Shown: piece after piece, positions 1 to 13,277 of the stretch
How the letters are laid out: each line of letters begins with the position of its first letter
How positions within the stretch are numbered: the stretch's first letter is position 1
NCBI GenBank assembly: GCA_022575985.1
Contig: JAKSXM010000014.1
Coordinates: forward strand, 26,908,001-26,972,000
Length of the DNA: 64,000 bases
Source of the DNA: Anagrus nilaparvatae
Taxonomy: Eukaryota > Arthropoda > Insecta > Hymenoptera > Mymaridae
Direction of reading: 5' to 3'
Translations under genes and position numbers: made by a program
The notes under the pieces: generated by a model
Seen by the model: only the letters and a program-made list of their open reading frames with translations
Database searches by the model: none
Told to the model about the DNA's origin: nothing

Positions 1-1844
1 ATTTATTTTTGTTTTAATTCTTTTTGAACAGAATAAAAACAAAAATAAATTTTTTTAAAATAATTAACCTCAAAATAATTCCTCTCTAAAGAATTGAATA
101 AACATTCAATCTTTTCTGCGTAACAAAAAACTCTTTTAGGTTTGGTGTGTAGAGAGCTAAATTTTTCAAAAAATTAATTTATTCGCGGCAAAACTCAAAA
201 TCAAAAATTTTTTTAGTGAATCGATGCTAAATAATGTCCTAAATATTATGTTCAAAAATTTTTTAAATTAGATTATTTATAAAAAAGTCTTGATTAATTA
301 AGTACCTCAAAAAATAATGAAATTTCAAGCGCTAATATCTCCGTCAGTAGTCAATAAAGCTTCTAAATTATTTTTTTAATTTTCAGAGACACGTAACATG
401 ATCAATGGCTAAAAATATTAAACATTCCAGTAGTTTCGATCTCCAGAAATTTTTACTCAAAAAATGCTATTTCTATCCACCTGATTCAACCTTAAAATGT
501 GGGCACATGTCATGTATCCAATAAGAGTAATTTAACAAAATATTTTTAAAAAGTTTTAATATTTGAACCAGCGTGTCATATATTTATATTGTATCAGAGT
601 CATTTTAATTGCGAGAAAAATTCTAACTTCTTTACTTAATTCTATATATCAATATATCTCACACACACAAAAGTTCCTACAATATAAGTATTAAATAAAT
701 ATATTTATACGTATATAATTAAATATATAAATGAATGTAAACTTTATTAAATCCAATAAATCAATACTATTTAATACAAAACCGTTAAAACGATCAACAA
801 GTTGTGTGAATTTAATATAATTTAAAATATTCTTGATTAAAATTTTATTTATTATAATTATATACATTGAATTTAATCACGCAACTATATATATATATAT
901 ATATAACGCACTATATTTTTTAATACTAATACTTTAACTATATTTGTAAATAAGAAAATAAATTATTTTTCTTTTATAGAAATAATTAATATGTTACAAT
1001 GTCTGTAATTATAACAAATTATAGATTTTATACATTTATAACAAGTTAATACATATATAAAAAGAATAAAAGCCTGAAGGTTAATAAATGATATATTGAA
1101 GAAGCTGAAACTTTCTATTTCAATTAAATAGATATTATCAAAAAGATTTAAAAAAATTATAATATTTTTTATTGTATGCATTATGTAATTTAATTTGGTT
1201 AGTTAAAATATATATCAGTAATTTTGTACCTATAAAAAATATATATGCCTATAAAACAAAAGGATTATATTTATTCAAAAATTATAATTAAAATATAATT
1301 TATAGCCTACATAAAAATTGATTGTTTGGTTTATGCACATTTTAAACGATCTATTAATTGAGTAATTTTAAATGTAATACGTATACTTAAATATATTTTA
1401 ATAGTAAACATAAAAATGAGAAATTTTTTTTTGCCTAAATAAATAAATGTTATATGGAGCTTTGTTAGATAATTTGGTATTTTTCGCGAAGCTTTAAAAG
1501 ACAACTTTCTGAAAAATTGTGTTTTAGGCAAACTCTCTGTAGGGGTCTGCAGTTACACAAAATTTTGGATCTTTTTCTTCTATTGCGGATGAGTTTCGTA
1601 TAGCCAAGGAAGCTTCCAATCCAAAACTTTAACATCTGACCTTTTTCGAGATGTTCCGGGCTTTACACAAAATCTGGCCTGACAAAAATGGAAGAAAATT
1701 TGGGTGTCATATCCTACATTTGAGTAACATCACACCCCTAATTTCCTGCACAGTTACTTTTTGTATTGTAAAATTCTATTTCAGTTATAAATAATTAAGA
1801 AAATGATAAATTATAGGAATTTATTGTATGAAATATATAAGAAA
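1..1844. other. A/T-rich intergenic DNA
   Basis: I see no gene here. The stretch is very A/T-rich and includes a pure (TA)n tract at about 886-906. Around 1530-1740 it becomes less A/T-rich and reads like a fragment of a dispersed element, but I could not define its ends. Openings at 963-1181 and 1331-1531 (minus strand) encode only Phe/Ile/Lys/Asn-rich strings and are chance ORFs. Confidence 0.7.
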
Positions 1845-2146
1845 ACTTATAACCAGTTTGTATAAACACAACCAAAATGCATGAAACATGTTTTTAGTTA
1901 CACCTGAGGGCTAGGAATAATGTAAAATTTTTTTGCAACATTACAATACAATTTTCTATTTCTATAATTTGTAAGTATCACCTAAACTGAATGTTAAACT
2001 TCTGAACCCAAATTACAAAGCCCCTAAATCCGGATTATTGTAAGTCCCATTTGACCCCCTCCCCCTTTAATCCCCCTTGATTTTCAGATTCTCAGGGTAC
2101 ACCTCCCTATAAACATGTTCCATGTTAAAATATGTAACTTGTTATA
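1845..2146. repeat. Dispersed CATGTTCC-type repeat, copy with imperfect inverted ends
   Basis: This is one of about nine partial copies in the window of a repeat that carries AACATGTTCCATG-like ends and an internal block resembling 'GTCCCATTTGACC' with short C- or G-runs. Here the left end (from about 1847, ATAACCAGTTTGTATAAAC...) and the right end (about 2111-2146, AAACATGTTCCATG then TAACTTGTTATAA) are imperfect inverted repeats of each other, as in a MITE. Relatives lie near 10120, 25390-25760, 27280-27850, 28040, 43500-44345, 44585-44890, 50764-51777 and 60170. No coding capacity is visible. Confidence 0.65.
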
Positions 2147-2295
2147 ATATATTTTTTTTAGGCATAGTAAAAAAAAGTTCACAATATTACTAATGGTTAG
2201 TAATTTTAGTAAAAATTATTAATATTTCTTACTCCAATTTTTAGCAAGTTTATTGAATTTGTATATTGAAAAAAAACGCTGCCAAGTAATTGGCA

Positions 2296-3800
2296 CTATG
2301 GTTCCTCATTAACAATAACAAAATGTTCTTAATGGTCTATTTTATCTAATAAAAATGATAATTCTAGATATTAGTACTTTCATGGGAAAAAATTAAATAC
2401 TACGGGCCAAAAGAAAAAAGATATTGCTATTTTTTTAATTTTTTTATGTAAACAATTTTTAGAAAAAAATTTAAAAAAAATTAAGTATCAATTGGAGATA
2501 TAGAGTAAAAACGATAATTCTACATATAAGTACTTTCATAGGAAAAAATTAGGTACTACGTCCAAATAGAAAAAAAATAATGCCGTTTCTTTAATTTTTT
2601 TATGCAAAAAATTTTGAGAGAAAAATTTTCAAAAAATTAAGTTTCAGTACCAAAATATTGACTAAAAAGTATACTTCTAAAACTAGTACTCCCACAGAAA
2701 AAAATGAGGTACTACTTTCAAAAAGCAAAAAAATATTGCTGTTTTTTTTATTTTTTTATGCAAAAAGTTTTGAGAAAAAAAAGTTCAAAAAATTAAGTGT
2801 CAGATTGGAGATATCGAGTTATAACGATATTTTCAGATATTGGCACTTTCATAAGCAAAAATTAGGTACTATATCCAAATAGAAAAAAAATATCGCAGTT
2901 TTTTTTATTTTTATTTTTTTTAAATGTTGAGAACAAAAATTTTGAAAAAATTAAGTATCAGGTCCAAAAAATTACTATAAACGATATTTCTAAAACTAGT
3001 ACTTCCACAGAAATAAATTAAGTACTGCGTCCGTAAAGAAAAAAAAAATTGGTATTTTTTATATTTTTTTGTGAAAAAAATTTTGAGACAAAAATTTTCA
3101 AAAATAAATTATAAGATTCGAGATATCGAGTAAAAACGATACTTCTAGATATCAGTACTTTCATGGAAAAAAATGAGGTACTACATCCAAAAAGAAAAAA
3201 AAATATAGTGTTTTTTTAATTTTTTTATGTAAAAAGTTTTAAAAAAAAAAATTTCGAAAAATTACGTATCAGATGGAGAAATCCTTTATAAAAGATAATT
3301 TTAGATATTCGTACTTTCAAAGGAAAAAATTAAGTATTACGTCCTAAAATAAAAAAAATTTTGGCGTTTTTTGTATTTTTTGGCGACAAAAATTTTGAGA
3401 AAAAAATTTTGAAAAAATTAAGTATCAGGTCCAAAAAAATGCTATAAACGATATTTCTAAAACTAGTACTTCCACAGAAATAAATTAAGTACTGCGTCCG
3501 TAAAGAAAAAAAAAATTGGTATTTTTTGTATTTTTTGGTGAAAAAAATTTTGGGAAAAAAATTTTCAAAAAATTAAGTATCAGATTCGAAATATCGAGTA
3601 AAAACCATACTTTCAAATATAAGTACTTTCGTGGAAATAAATGAGGTATTACATCCAAATTAAAAAAAAAAAAAAGTACCTCGAGCTTTTTTGGTGAAAA
3701 AAATTTTGAAAAAAAAATTTTGAAAAAAAAATTAGGTCTTAATGTCGTGTTGGCTGTGAAATATCACCGGTTACAGTGCGACATATATACATACATACAT

Positions 3801-3835
<35 letters not shown>

Positions 3836-3952
3836 TACAGACTTTTTTTAAAAACCGGTTTTTTAGCTTCCTGAGGTCTCAAAACGTGCTTATATGCCAA
3901 AATATCGAAAATCAAAATTTCACCTATCACAAAGGTTCCTCTATGAGGAACC
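2296..3952. mobile_element. Partial copy of the 156-bp-repeat foldback element
   Basis: Nine tandem units of about 156 bp (landmarks of the type AGTACTTTCATGG...GGTACTAC at about 2371, 2528, 2684, 2840, 2998, 3154, 3310, 3464 and 3621) lead into a terminal segment with an (ATAC)n/(AC)n microsatellite at about 3781-3836. The segment ends in GGTTCCTC...GAGGAACC at 3934-3952. The same terminal segment, microsatellite and units form each arm of the 4.4-kb palindromic element at 13126-17548. The inner sequence near 2310 (AATAACAAAATG...CTTAATGGTC) resembles the sequence at about 15277 near the centre of that element, so this copy looks like one arm with an internal deletion. ORFs inside it are repeat translations. 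Confidence 0.8.
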
Positions 3953-4630
3953 AAAAATCCTTTTTCCGTCAAATTATGGTTAGTGAAGTTCCATTTACGA
4001 CTTGTGGATTTATTTTCTTGCTCGATTGATTGCAAATTACCTTATTTTAAATAAAGAATATTTCCAGCAATAGATTTGCGACAAACGGATTTTTTTTGTG
4101 TGTACAAATTTAGTAATATTAGGTGCATTTTTTTTGCTATGAACGAAAAACTTTTTTAATCTTTCTTCGTTCAATTTTTTAAAACCAATAAAACTTTGCT
4201 TTAGAAGCTTCATTTAAAAAAATTTTCTGTTTAAGCAACTTATAGTCACTAAGAATTTAATTACAAAATCAACATAAAACACCCCATATAAAATTAAGTA
4301 AACTTATTTCACATTACTTACAAAATAAAAACTAATACACTACAAAGATTTTCTAATGATAAAATAAAAATTAATAATAAATTATAAATAAATTCCATTC
4401 AATCTTATGTGAATTACATTTTTAATAAATAAAAACACTTCTTTTATACAAATGTATATTAACTTCTAATTAATAATGTTTTTATAATAGTAAATGTCAT
4501 TTTATTGAAACAAATTATTGTTATTACAATTACTTTATGTTTTGAAAGAAAAAAAAAATAAAGTAACATTAATAATTTTGTATTTTTTTTTTTTTAATAA
4601 TAATTATTAATGTATATTTAATAATAAATT

Positions 4631-4723
4631 ATATATGTTACGCCCCAATATTAAAATAAATGAATTCAAAAAAATGACCATACCATTGATTCATTTGTTA
4701 TATTATTGGGGCGTAACATATAT
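4631..4723. repeat. Short hairpin element with perfect 20-bp inverted ends
   Basis: ATATATGTTACGCCCCAATA at 4631-4650 is the exact reverse complement of 4704-4723, enclosing about 53 bp. The inner flanks are also partly complementary (AAATGAATT-like against GATTCATTT). It looks like a very small MITE or solo foldback. No second copy was found in the window. Confidence 0.75.
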
Positions 4724-6136
4724 ATTTAATAAAAAAAGTATATTTATTAAAAATTTTTCACACCCTCAATGTAATAACATATTTGTATTATTTTTCTATA
4801 ATACATATTAATAATAATTGTTATTTAATATATAAATTTCAAGGTAAAAAATGTATTTATAAAAATATTATAAATAGAAATAAAGAAAAAAGTAAAAGTA
4901 AAAAAAAATCAGTAGTAATAGTATCATTCTAGTCAGACAAAAAAAAAATTAAAAATACTTAATTTAACAGAGTAGAATAAAATAAGTTTTTAACCTTACA
5001 GAGAACCAAAAAGGAATAAAAAAATTAATTTTTTTTTTAATTTATTTTTCTTAACAATAATAATTTTTTGTAACTAAACATGTAGTTTTGACATTTACTA
5101 AATGCCAGACAACAACAAATTTTTTTTTTTTAGAGTAAAAATAAAAAGAGACAATTTTATAAAAATTACATAATGTGTTTATAATTTTTGCAAATCATCT
5201 TCAACGCATAATACAAATCATGTAAAATATTAATAATAAATTTAATTAAATAAGACATCAAATTTCCAAGAAAAAATAAAAATGCTTTTATTTTATATGC
5301 ATATTTTTTAGTATCATCGATAAATTTTAATATTCTTGTAAGTCATTGTTTGAACATACAATATTATAGAAAATTTAATATCATGGATAATTTATATATA
5401 TGGGTTATTCCATGAAATCTAGTCCAAAAACCAATTTATTTTTTGATTTTATTAAAAAAATTATTTATTGAAATTTATCAAAAGAACCATTTTTATTATT
5501 ATGTGAATTCTTACAAAGTAAATATTTTATTTCCAAATATTCGATTTCTCCATTCATCAATTTTAACAATTTTTATATTTAGTTTTTGATAAAAAGGAAT
5601 GGGACTATTAATATAAATATGCCATTTAATTTAATTTAACTTAAAAATTTGTTTTAAAAATATTGTGTCTTTAAGTTGCTGTATGCTTCTATTTGAAAAT
5701 TCATTAACCAGTAATAACAAATTTTAAACATTAAAAAATTTTTTCAAAGAAAGTATTTGCATTCCCAACTGAAGCAGTTGACATAGAATGACCCATATAC
5801 CTAATAATAACTATTAAAACATCTAAACATTAATATTTATCACAATTTAAATCCTTTTATTTAAATCAATATTTTAAAAATATTAAAGTAACAAATAATA
5901 ATTTTATATTATACTTTCTACTTTCGCATATATAAAATAAATTTTCTCAATACATATAATTCTAAACATATACACATTATTAGTCCAACTTAACTAGATA
6001 ATTTTTTTTTTTTTAATATAATTTTCCCATGCATAAATACGTACTCTAAAAATATAATATATAATTTTTTCTTATTCAAAAGACAAAGAGACTATAATAT
6101 GTAATACATTATATATATATATGCAATTTTTATATA

Positions 6137-6260
6137 TCTGACGAATCGCGTGATCAAATATGGGTTCCATATCGCCGCTGGACGTTCTCCGATTCACCTG
6201 CTGTAACGTTTCATATGGGTGCGCCCACGCGCCTCTTGATCTTTTATCGAAGATTATATA
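6137..6260. other. GC-richer island next to (TA)n
   Basis: About 120 bp of clearly higher G+C content (including GCGCCCACGCGCC) stand out from surrounding DNA that is about 80% A/T, between two (TA)n tracts (about 6108-6122 and 6251-6272). There is no ORF and no tRNA-like fold. It could be a regulatory element or a repeat fragment. Similar islands recur through the window. Confidence 0.4.
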
Positions 6261-9200
6261 TATATATATATTGGCATATGTTAACTTTTGATATTTTTTA
6301 AACTACCTTGTAAACATAAATTTTTTCACTTTCATATTCATACATGTTCCTTTTTCCTTCGACTTTTTTTTCCATGTTTTTTTTTTTATCAGTTATGTAC
6401 TTATACTTTTTTTACATAATGTTTATTTTTTAAAAATTAAATTTTAATGTTATGTTTATCTTTTTTTTAGAATTTAAATACACGTTGAGTGCAGGGACAA
6501 GTTGATACATTCATGATAATTTATTTATTTTTCTGTATTTTATGCACTTTTTATCTATTTTTATACTTTTTCTTTTATCAATGTGCAAAATTGATGACTA
6601 AAAATTGGAAGCGTACGAAAATAGTCGGAAAAGAGGAATGGAGCAATCAAAAGAAATGATCTAAAGATGACATCCAAAGTTAGATTATACGAAAATGGTT
6701 TCAAAATCTAGTACAAACGTAGATCCAAAAAGAGAGTTGCACAAAATAGTACTCAAAAATAAGATAAGAATCTAAATAAGTTGGCTCTGATAAGGGAGAG
6801 GTGTAAAAATGATACCCAAAACATAAAGTTCCAAATAGCTGCAAATGAAATTTTTACGAAAATATCTCTTAAATACAAGTAGTACAAAAATTCATACCTA
6901 AATAATATGGTATTAAAATAAATTCTAAACAGGAGTGTTGCAGAAATGGTTCTAAAAAGGAAGAAACTACAATAGCCCCAAGACGTAGATAGGCAAAAAG
7001 ACGATATCAGTACTCCTTACAGCTGGATTATTGTAGATTTCTGGACCGAGTAATATTTTAACAGTATGTAAATCGAAACTTAAAAATACTTAATAATCAC
7101 ATAAAATTATTTATGGATTCCCAAACAGATTATATTCAACAAGATTCACATATTCGGAAAATTTTTAATCCAAGTAAATAATTAAAGAAAACTCAAAAAT
7201 GCTTAAGAATCACTTAATTTAAGTCTTTATTCCTCATAATAACAATTATAACTGTGAACTAAAAAATAATTAATTTTAAATAAAAATTGAGCATGCGGGT
7301 CAACAATGAACAATTAATATAATTGGATATAATAATTGGCATTAACAATATTTACAAATAAAATAAATAATGTATTATAAAGTCATATATAATAAAATTA
7401 AAAAAAAAAATGGCCATATGGTATATTAAGTGTCAATATATATATTCATGATAAATGTTATTCTGATTTTCATGTATTTATTATACATCCATTATAAAAT
7501 CCCAATACTTTGAATGTACCTCGAAGCTAAAAGAACATTTATATATATTTATAATACAAACAACATAAGTTTAATTGGTTTCGAATATTATGTATGTTTT
7601 ATGCATAAATTTTTAAAAATTGCTTATAAGAACTTAATCTTCGTGTTTGTTTCTTCTTGATGATATTTTCTTTCCTTTCTTTTTTTAATTTTTTTTTTTA
7701 AATTAAAAAAAATAAGTATTTATGTATCTGAAAATAAAGAGATGATTTACTTTTTAACGCTAACGACATGTATAAATAAACAAATATATATTTTCTTCTT
7801 TTATTATTTTCTTTTTATATGTATATGTTGGTAAATGTGATATATTTATTAGGCTGGGTACTATTTTCATATTTTTTTTTTTATATTGGTATCACAGTCA
7901 GTTTTTGGAACACCAAATTGTTATGGGTCAGTTGGTTACGTAGAAAAAATATACCAACCACCCTCTTTGAATGCCATTTGGCCATCTGGGCCTAGAAACA
8001 CAATATTATAAGGCAGAGGTTTTTAGGCTATCTTAAAAATATTGCTATTGAGTCCGACCCTTCCCCACTCTAAGAAAATTTTTATTATTCTCTCATTTGC
8101 GGATTTAAGTTTTTTCGACCTAAAGTTAGAGAGTTTTCCATTAATAGCGCCAATTTTTATTTTCTGTTACTGGTGCTGGACCGAAATTTAAACAAGGCGC
8201 AATGCAGGAGTGGGGAAGAGTTGATTTCAGTAGCCTTGTTTCTTGACCTAACAACTTCCGATTTGTGTACCAGTGCCACTTTTCAAACCCCCTATGCCCA
8301 TAAACCAATATTTTTTATCAGTTATTACTTTACCATTATAGCAACAATCCTTATATCCATTTTTACACCAAAATAAAAATATTTAAACTGTTTCCAAGAT
8401 TAAAATTTTCAAGCCGTTTTCATGATATGGCTGTAAGAAGAAAGTGATAAGAATAAAATTTTTTAAAAAACCTGAGTTTGGGGCCCTGAAAATTAATTAG
8501 GGGATTTTTAAGGGTGTTGAATTCAAACATCAATATAAAAAGCTGTAAAATTTCTTATAATGGCTAAAAACCCTATTAAAATTTAATCCAATTAAAAGGA
8601 TATTTATCACACCCACAGGATATCAAGCACCCTTTTCAAACCTTACTTTATAAGGATTTTAGCCATTGCATTTTAGCCGACAATAAAATTGAAATACTGA
8701 TAAATTTTTTGTTCTAAAATGATTGTTAGATTCAAAATTATACATGAAAATAAAAGCTGCTTATCATAGCATAGATGCTTATTGATCTGGAGAACTATCT
8801 CAGAGGCCACAGTATTCAGGATTTTACTTCTCGCAGAATACCCACTTTTTGGCACCCGGTTTTTTAAAAAGTATATTCGTATAAAAATCCAGTCTAATAT
8901 ACATAAAAATAAAAAAATATTCATATATATTATAAATTTTTTCTTCTTTAAATCAATTACAAAGTCGCGTGACTTCGTCAAATATAAACTTTTTTTATAG
9001 ACACCATTGACGATTTATTTTATAACATAATAAGAAGAAAAAAAAGTTATAATAAATATAAAAGAAAACAATAAGAAAAAAAAAATATATTTACTCTCGT
9101 AGAAGAATAGAATGAACTAAAAATATCATAAAGTATTAAAATTTATTTTTCTTTTATAAAAAAAAAGACTGGAAAATTCACATATTGACTTTTTAAATAT

Positions 9201-10480
9201 AATTTACATATAGTGGCAGTCACACGGTATAAAACCTGAATTATAAAAAAATAACTGATTATTTGTAATTTATTCTCGCGTCACCTTTTTGATATATAAT
9301 AAAGTATATGTACCAAATATATATATAATAGAATAAAGTTGCGCTCTGATTTCCACGTTTTTCTCATCGAATCAAAATAAAAAAAGAAAGACGTCGGTTT
9401 CAATCGACGAAATTCATCGCACGCGAATTGATGGAAATATACTTTTTTATACTTCTATATTAAGTATATAATATATATTTTCTCTCAATATAGAAAATCT
9501 TTTGAAAAAATTTTCTATTTTAAATATATATAAGTCAATTAATAAATGAAACGCCTACACTCACGCTAACTTTGGATAAATTTTCTATCATTGACTTGTA
9601 TATATTAATAAAATAAATATACGGATATGTATATTTATTAGAGGTTGAATGGAAAAAATGTATTAGGTATATATTTCAAAATATTAGCATAATATACACG
9701 TGATATATATATTAAAGTGTATGCGAAAGCACATCGAATGCATCTTACACGCGCTCTTGATTTTCCAGTATAATATCGGTATACGTACAATAATGTCAGT
9801 TATAAACCATCATGACCTGACCCCGAATAAAAAACTATATCTTCATTAGATTTATTTTATTTTAAGTCATACTAATATTTATGTACGTTAGCCTGGCATA
9901 TACTACCACCTTGGATTCCTGGTTTCTTAGAATCAATGGTTTGGAACCAAAAATCTCTGTGATTTTCTAAATTCAACACGTGACTTCTGGCCCCTTAATT
10001 TATTTTCATGAATATGTTTTATTATTAAAAAATTAAATTTCCGTAACCTTAAGTGAGCACCAGCTAGGATTTTACTAAGGGGCAATTATACTTTAAATAC
10101 GCCCCACGGGGAGGGAAGAAATAGGACTTAAAATAATTTCGATTTAGGGACTAAGGCCCATTGCAATAAACAGAGGAAGTCGGAGATGATTTTTCAACAT
10201 ATAAAAGTCATCCATAATTATAGATTTTAATTTGGTTCCCCAAAGGTAGCGGCCTTCCCTTGTAAGTTGGAAATGAGGGATATGTCAGTAGAATGGTGTC
10301 TAAAGCTTCTCTTTTAAAATTTCAACCAGCTCGTTCTCCATCAAAATAAGCATTGGTTTCACTCACTGATTTCACCTTTTGTGGATAAATCAGGCAGGAG
10401 GGTTAAATTTTAGGTCCATAAGTACGAAATTCCAAAATAAAAACATATTGAAATCAAATTCGCAGAATTACTATGTAAAA

Positions 10481-11436
10481 AAAATGTTAGAACTACTCAT
10501 ACTTAAAAAATTACCTTAATTGATCTTTTATTAAACAAACAACGCAATTTAATGTAAATAATAGTACAAACCAAACAATAATTTTTAATAAATTGCAAAA
10601 AATAAGAGTAAAGATAAATTTATTACAAAAAATAAAAGTTCATAATAAATATTTTAGTTTAAAAGATTTATAAAAATATTATTATGATATATTTTACATT
10701 GATTATACATAATAAACCATAATATTAAATATAAATAATATTGATAAAGTGTTATTATATTTCTTAAAACATATTTTATTATATTATAGGTATACCATAT
10801 TATTAAAAATAAAATTTTTCAAAAATTATAAATGTTACATGACATTGAATCTTTAAAAGATCACTTATATAAATTAAACTTTCTGTAAATATAGGTAATC
10901 TTTATATATATATTTTTTTACAATTGCTTTGTAAAATCAAGCGATAATTCATTCGAATGTCCACGATGCACCAATTATCTTTTTTTACCTTTTGTGTATT
11001 GTATTTACGAAAGCTTATTACTTTAGAAAATAAACAATCTCAATTCACCTACTTTTTTAAAAATATATATAAAAGTACAATATATTTTATTTAATGTGTA
11101 TTTTTAGAATTGGATAGATTTGGAATAGTTTAACACTTGATATTACAGTTTTTGATAGTTAAAGAATCTCTTATTTTATAATTTTAGTAATTTTTCGATT
11201 ACTTGATATCTTGAAGAAAAATAATGTTCATTGTCCTGAGAAAAGCCCCATACGTTAATGAGTGGGATTAATTTTGATTCCCATTTTACAACTAGATGGC
11301 GTAAACTTAGCTCTTAAATGAAATGCCTTTTATATAGTATATAAGGCACAAAATTCTTCGTTAAATTTAAATCATGAATAATATTATAGCCTTTCTGTTT
11401 TTTAAAGTAATAAGTTATCATTTATTTTCGTATATG
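10481..11436. repeat. Direct duplication, copy 1 (about 950 bp)
   Basis: This segment is nearly identical to 17551-18479, with a few substitutions and small indels (for example, about 20 nt near 10830 are missing from copy 2). It starts next to an A-run and ends in a candidate promoter plus signal-peptide-like first exon (TATA-like TATATAAGGC at about 11337, ATG at 11374). The copies lie about 7 kb apart. The intervening DNA (a cellular-type gene and a foldback element) does not look like the interior of an LTR element, and the repeat lacks TG...CA ends, so I read this as a segmental duplication. Confidence 0.9.
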
Positions 11437-11452
11437 GCTTCTGAGGCCTCAG
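11374..11452 (+). CDS. Candidate orphan first exon, signal-peptide-like (fragment)
   Basis: After a TATA-like box (about 11331-11347), the ATG at 11374 opens a hydrophobic stretch MNNIIAFLFFKV followed by ISYHLFSYMASEASG, and reaches a possible 5' splice site (G|GTAATG) at 11453. The second copy of the duplication carries the same exon (18418-18480) with a much better donor, GTAAGT. The design (short 5'UTR, signal peptide, immediate donor) suggests the first exon of a small secreted protein. No downstream exons can be shown, and here a minus-strand gene begins only about 70 nt further on. It may be a relic; confidence is low. Confidence 0.3.
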
Positions 11453-11519
11453 GTAATGTTTTTAAGGCAGATACATTTTTATGGATGAGACTATGATAAG
11501 GCATAGTTGATTTTTTTGA

Positions 11520-12171
11520 TTATTTTGTTACTTTTTTGGCAACTGCAACTTTTGAATCAGTATACAATTTTGTTGGCTGCGTTGATGCTTCCACTGTTAA
11601 CCCCTCCGATTCTTTTAAATGCTCCTTCATGTCTGGCAGATGTCGCCTGAGATTTGCAAATGTTTGATCTTGCAGACTTTTATCAGGTATATATTGAAAT
11701 TTTGGTCTCAGCTCTAAATATTCTAACTCTCTGTAATTACAAAATAATTTGGTCAAATTATATGATGATTTATCATTTGAAATAATAAAAATTTGCTTAC
11801 AAAGTTTTTGGATCTTCCGATACCAAATGTTTATATTCTAGATAAACATCATTCGAATTTTTTGTCGAATACATAAATGCTGGAGGTATATTAAATACAC
11901 TATCCGGATTCTTTTTTAATTGAATTATGTATTTTTTAAAAAAATTATGAACTAACCAATTTTGCCTTATCCATTTTAAATAATTAAGAACTTTATATTT
12001 ATTTTTAACTTCCATAATGGAACGAAATTTATCCTGTAATTCTTCAGTGAGTTCTTCAGTAAATACTGTATTAAAATCTATCAAGCTAGGGTTATCACAT
12101 AAAAACTGTATCAGTTTTCTAAAATAATTGCCATCTTCAAGAACATATCTTGGACAGATAGCATCTGCCAT
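11520..12171 (-). CDS. Two-exon gene, unrecognised 193-residue protein
   Basis: I do not recognise this protein. Exon 1 runs 12171 to 11801 (MADAICPRYVLEDGNYFRKL...) and exon 2 runs 11730 to 11520, ending with TAA. They are separated by a 70-nt intron (11731-11800) with TTT|GTAAGC donor and ATTACAG|AGAG acceptor; the reading frame is kept, so the product is 193 residues. It has no signal peptide or membrane segment. It is rich in charged and aromatic residues and predicted helical, with a Trp-containing stretch YLKWIRQNWLVHNFFKKYI about one third along and a Lys-rich C-terminus (SKVAVAKKVTK). A strong acceptor (TTTTTTTAG) just upstream of the ATG and a donor TGAG|GTTAGT at 12706 suggest an additional 5'UTR exon ending at 12707. 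It lies between two copies of a segmental duplication but is itself single-copy in the window. Codon use is far less A/T-extreme than the flanks, which supports real coding. Confidence 0.75.
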
Positions 12172-13125
12172 TTTGTAGTTATATCTCTAAAAAAATAAAT
12201 AAATAAATATTATGGATATATGGCATGCCATGGAAATATAAAAAGAAGAACAAAATTCTTCAAAGGAAAACAAAATCGATTTTTTTTTTTTTTTTAACTA
12301 TCAAAAAGTATATCAAAAATATTTAAATAATTTAAAAGTAAAATTATGAAATGCAGGAAATCGTTTTTTTATAATTAATAATGAAATATAGGTGACAAAT
12401 AAAATAGATTTTCCTTTTAGTATTATTATGACTCAATTAACTTACAAAGACGTAAATAATATATTCTTAATTTTTATTAACTATTATAATAAGCAAACTA
12501 TTTTAAATTCATGTGCATGGCCAATATGTTGAAAAGGCGTCTGTACATTCTAAGAAAACTAACTAAATCAAGCATGCAAATAACTGTACAGAAACTGCTA
12601 CTATAATTAATAATTTAATTACAGTCAAATACCCAAATTATATAATTATTCTATTTTTATTTAAAAAAGAAATGATATTCCACAACCAAATTAATTAAAT
12701 ACTAACCTCAGAAATAAATAGAGGATCCAAAAATTTATAAAGACGGTAAACAAATGTATTTAATGCACTTTTACATAAGTGCATTAGATGAAGTACTATA
12801 ATAGAATGCCATTTTCTATAACAAGTTATAGATCCTAAAAAACAAAATTTATAAATTTTTAATGTTGCTTAAGCTAAATTTACTTTTTCTACATTTTAGT
12901 GTTTAGAAATGGTGGCTCAAATTACACCAATAAGAAACTTAAAATATATACAAATTTATAAAAATTAAATTTAACAAACATGCCTTTGCCGTAGCTTAAA
13001 TTATAGAAATGTTGTTGGTATCACAAATAATAGCTTTGGTAATATAGTATTTACGGAGCAGGAAGTTAGTGATTGTATAGATAGCCTGACTGACACCTTA
13101 AGTGTTTGACTATTTTTTTTTTTTT
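12172..13125. other. Upstream region of the 193-residue gene
   Basis: No further coding is visible. On the minus strand there is a candidate 5'UTR exon ending at 12707 (donor TGAG|GTTAGT), whose intron would end at the TTTTTTTAG acceptor next to the ATG at 12171. The rest is A/T-rich, up to the T-run that abuts the foldback element at 13126. Confidence 0.45.
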
Positions 13126-13232
13126 GGTTCCTTGAACCATTGTGTTAGGTCAAAATTTGATTTTCTATTTTTTGGCATATAAGCACGTTTTGGGACCCCA
13201 GGAAGCTAAAAAACCTGTTTTTAAAAAAAGTC

Positions 13233-13277
<45 letters not shown>

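Larger units (their letters stand above)
3953..10480. other. Intergenic DNA with small repeats and GC-richer islands
   Basis: No gene is supported. It holds a short perfect-arm hairpin (4631-4723, listed separately), GC-richer islands beside (TA)n tracts at about 6137-6260, 9270-9440 and 9715-9830, and repeat-like stretches at about 7860-8350 and 9880-10460. The 7860-8350 stretch contains the inverted pair CTTCCCCACTC / GAGTGGGGAAG; the 9880-10460 stretch contains the CATGTTCC-family signature near 10120-10160. ORFs at 8173-8376, 8673-8981 and 8782-9000 lie in such repeats and resemble no family I know. Confidence 0.65.

Noticed and set aside
3739..4035. 98-codon minus-strand opening with Cys-Val and Met-Tyr-Val-Cys runs
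   Set aside because: It is a translation of the (AC)n/(ATAC)n microsatellite and the end of the foldback-type element. The related openings at 13165-13416 and 17368-17550 are the same sequence in other copies.
6138..6160. CTGACGA at 6139 as a second hammerhead core
   Set aside because: No helix II, no GAAA and no cleavage-site strand follow; it is a chance match.
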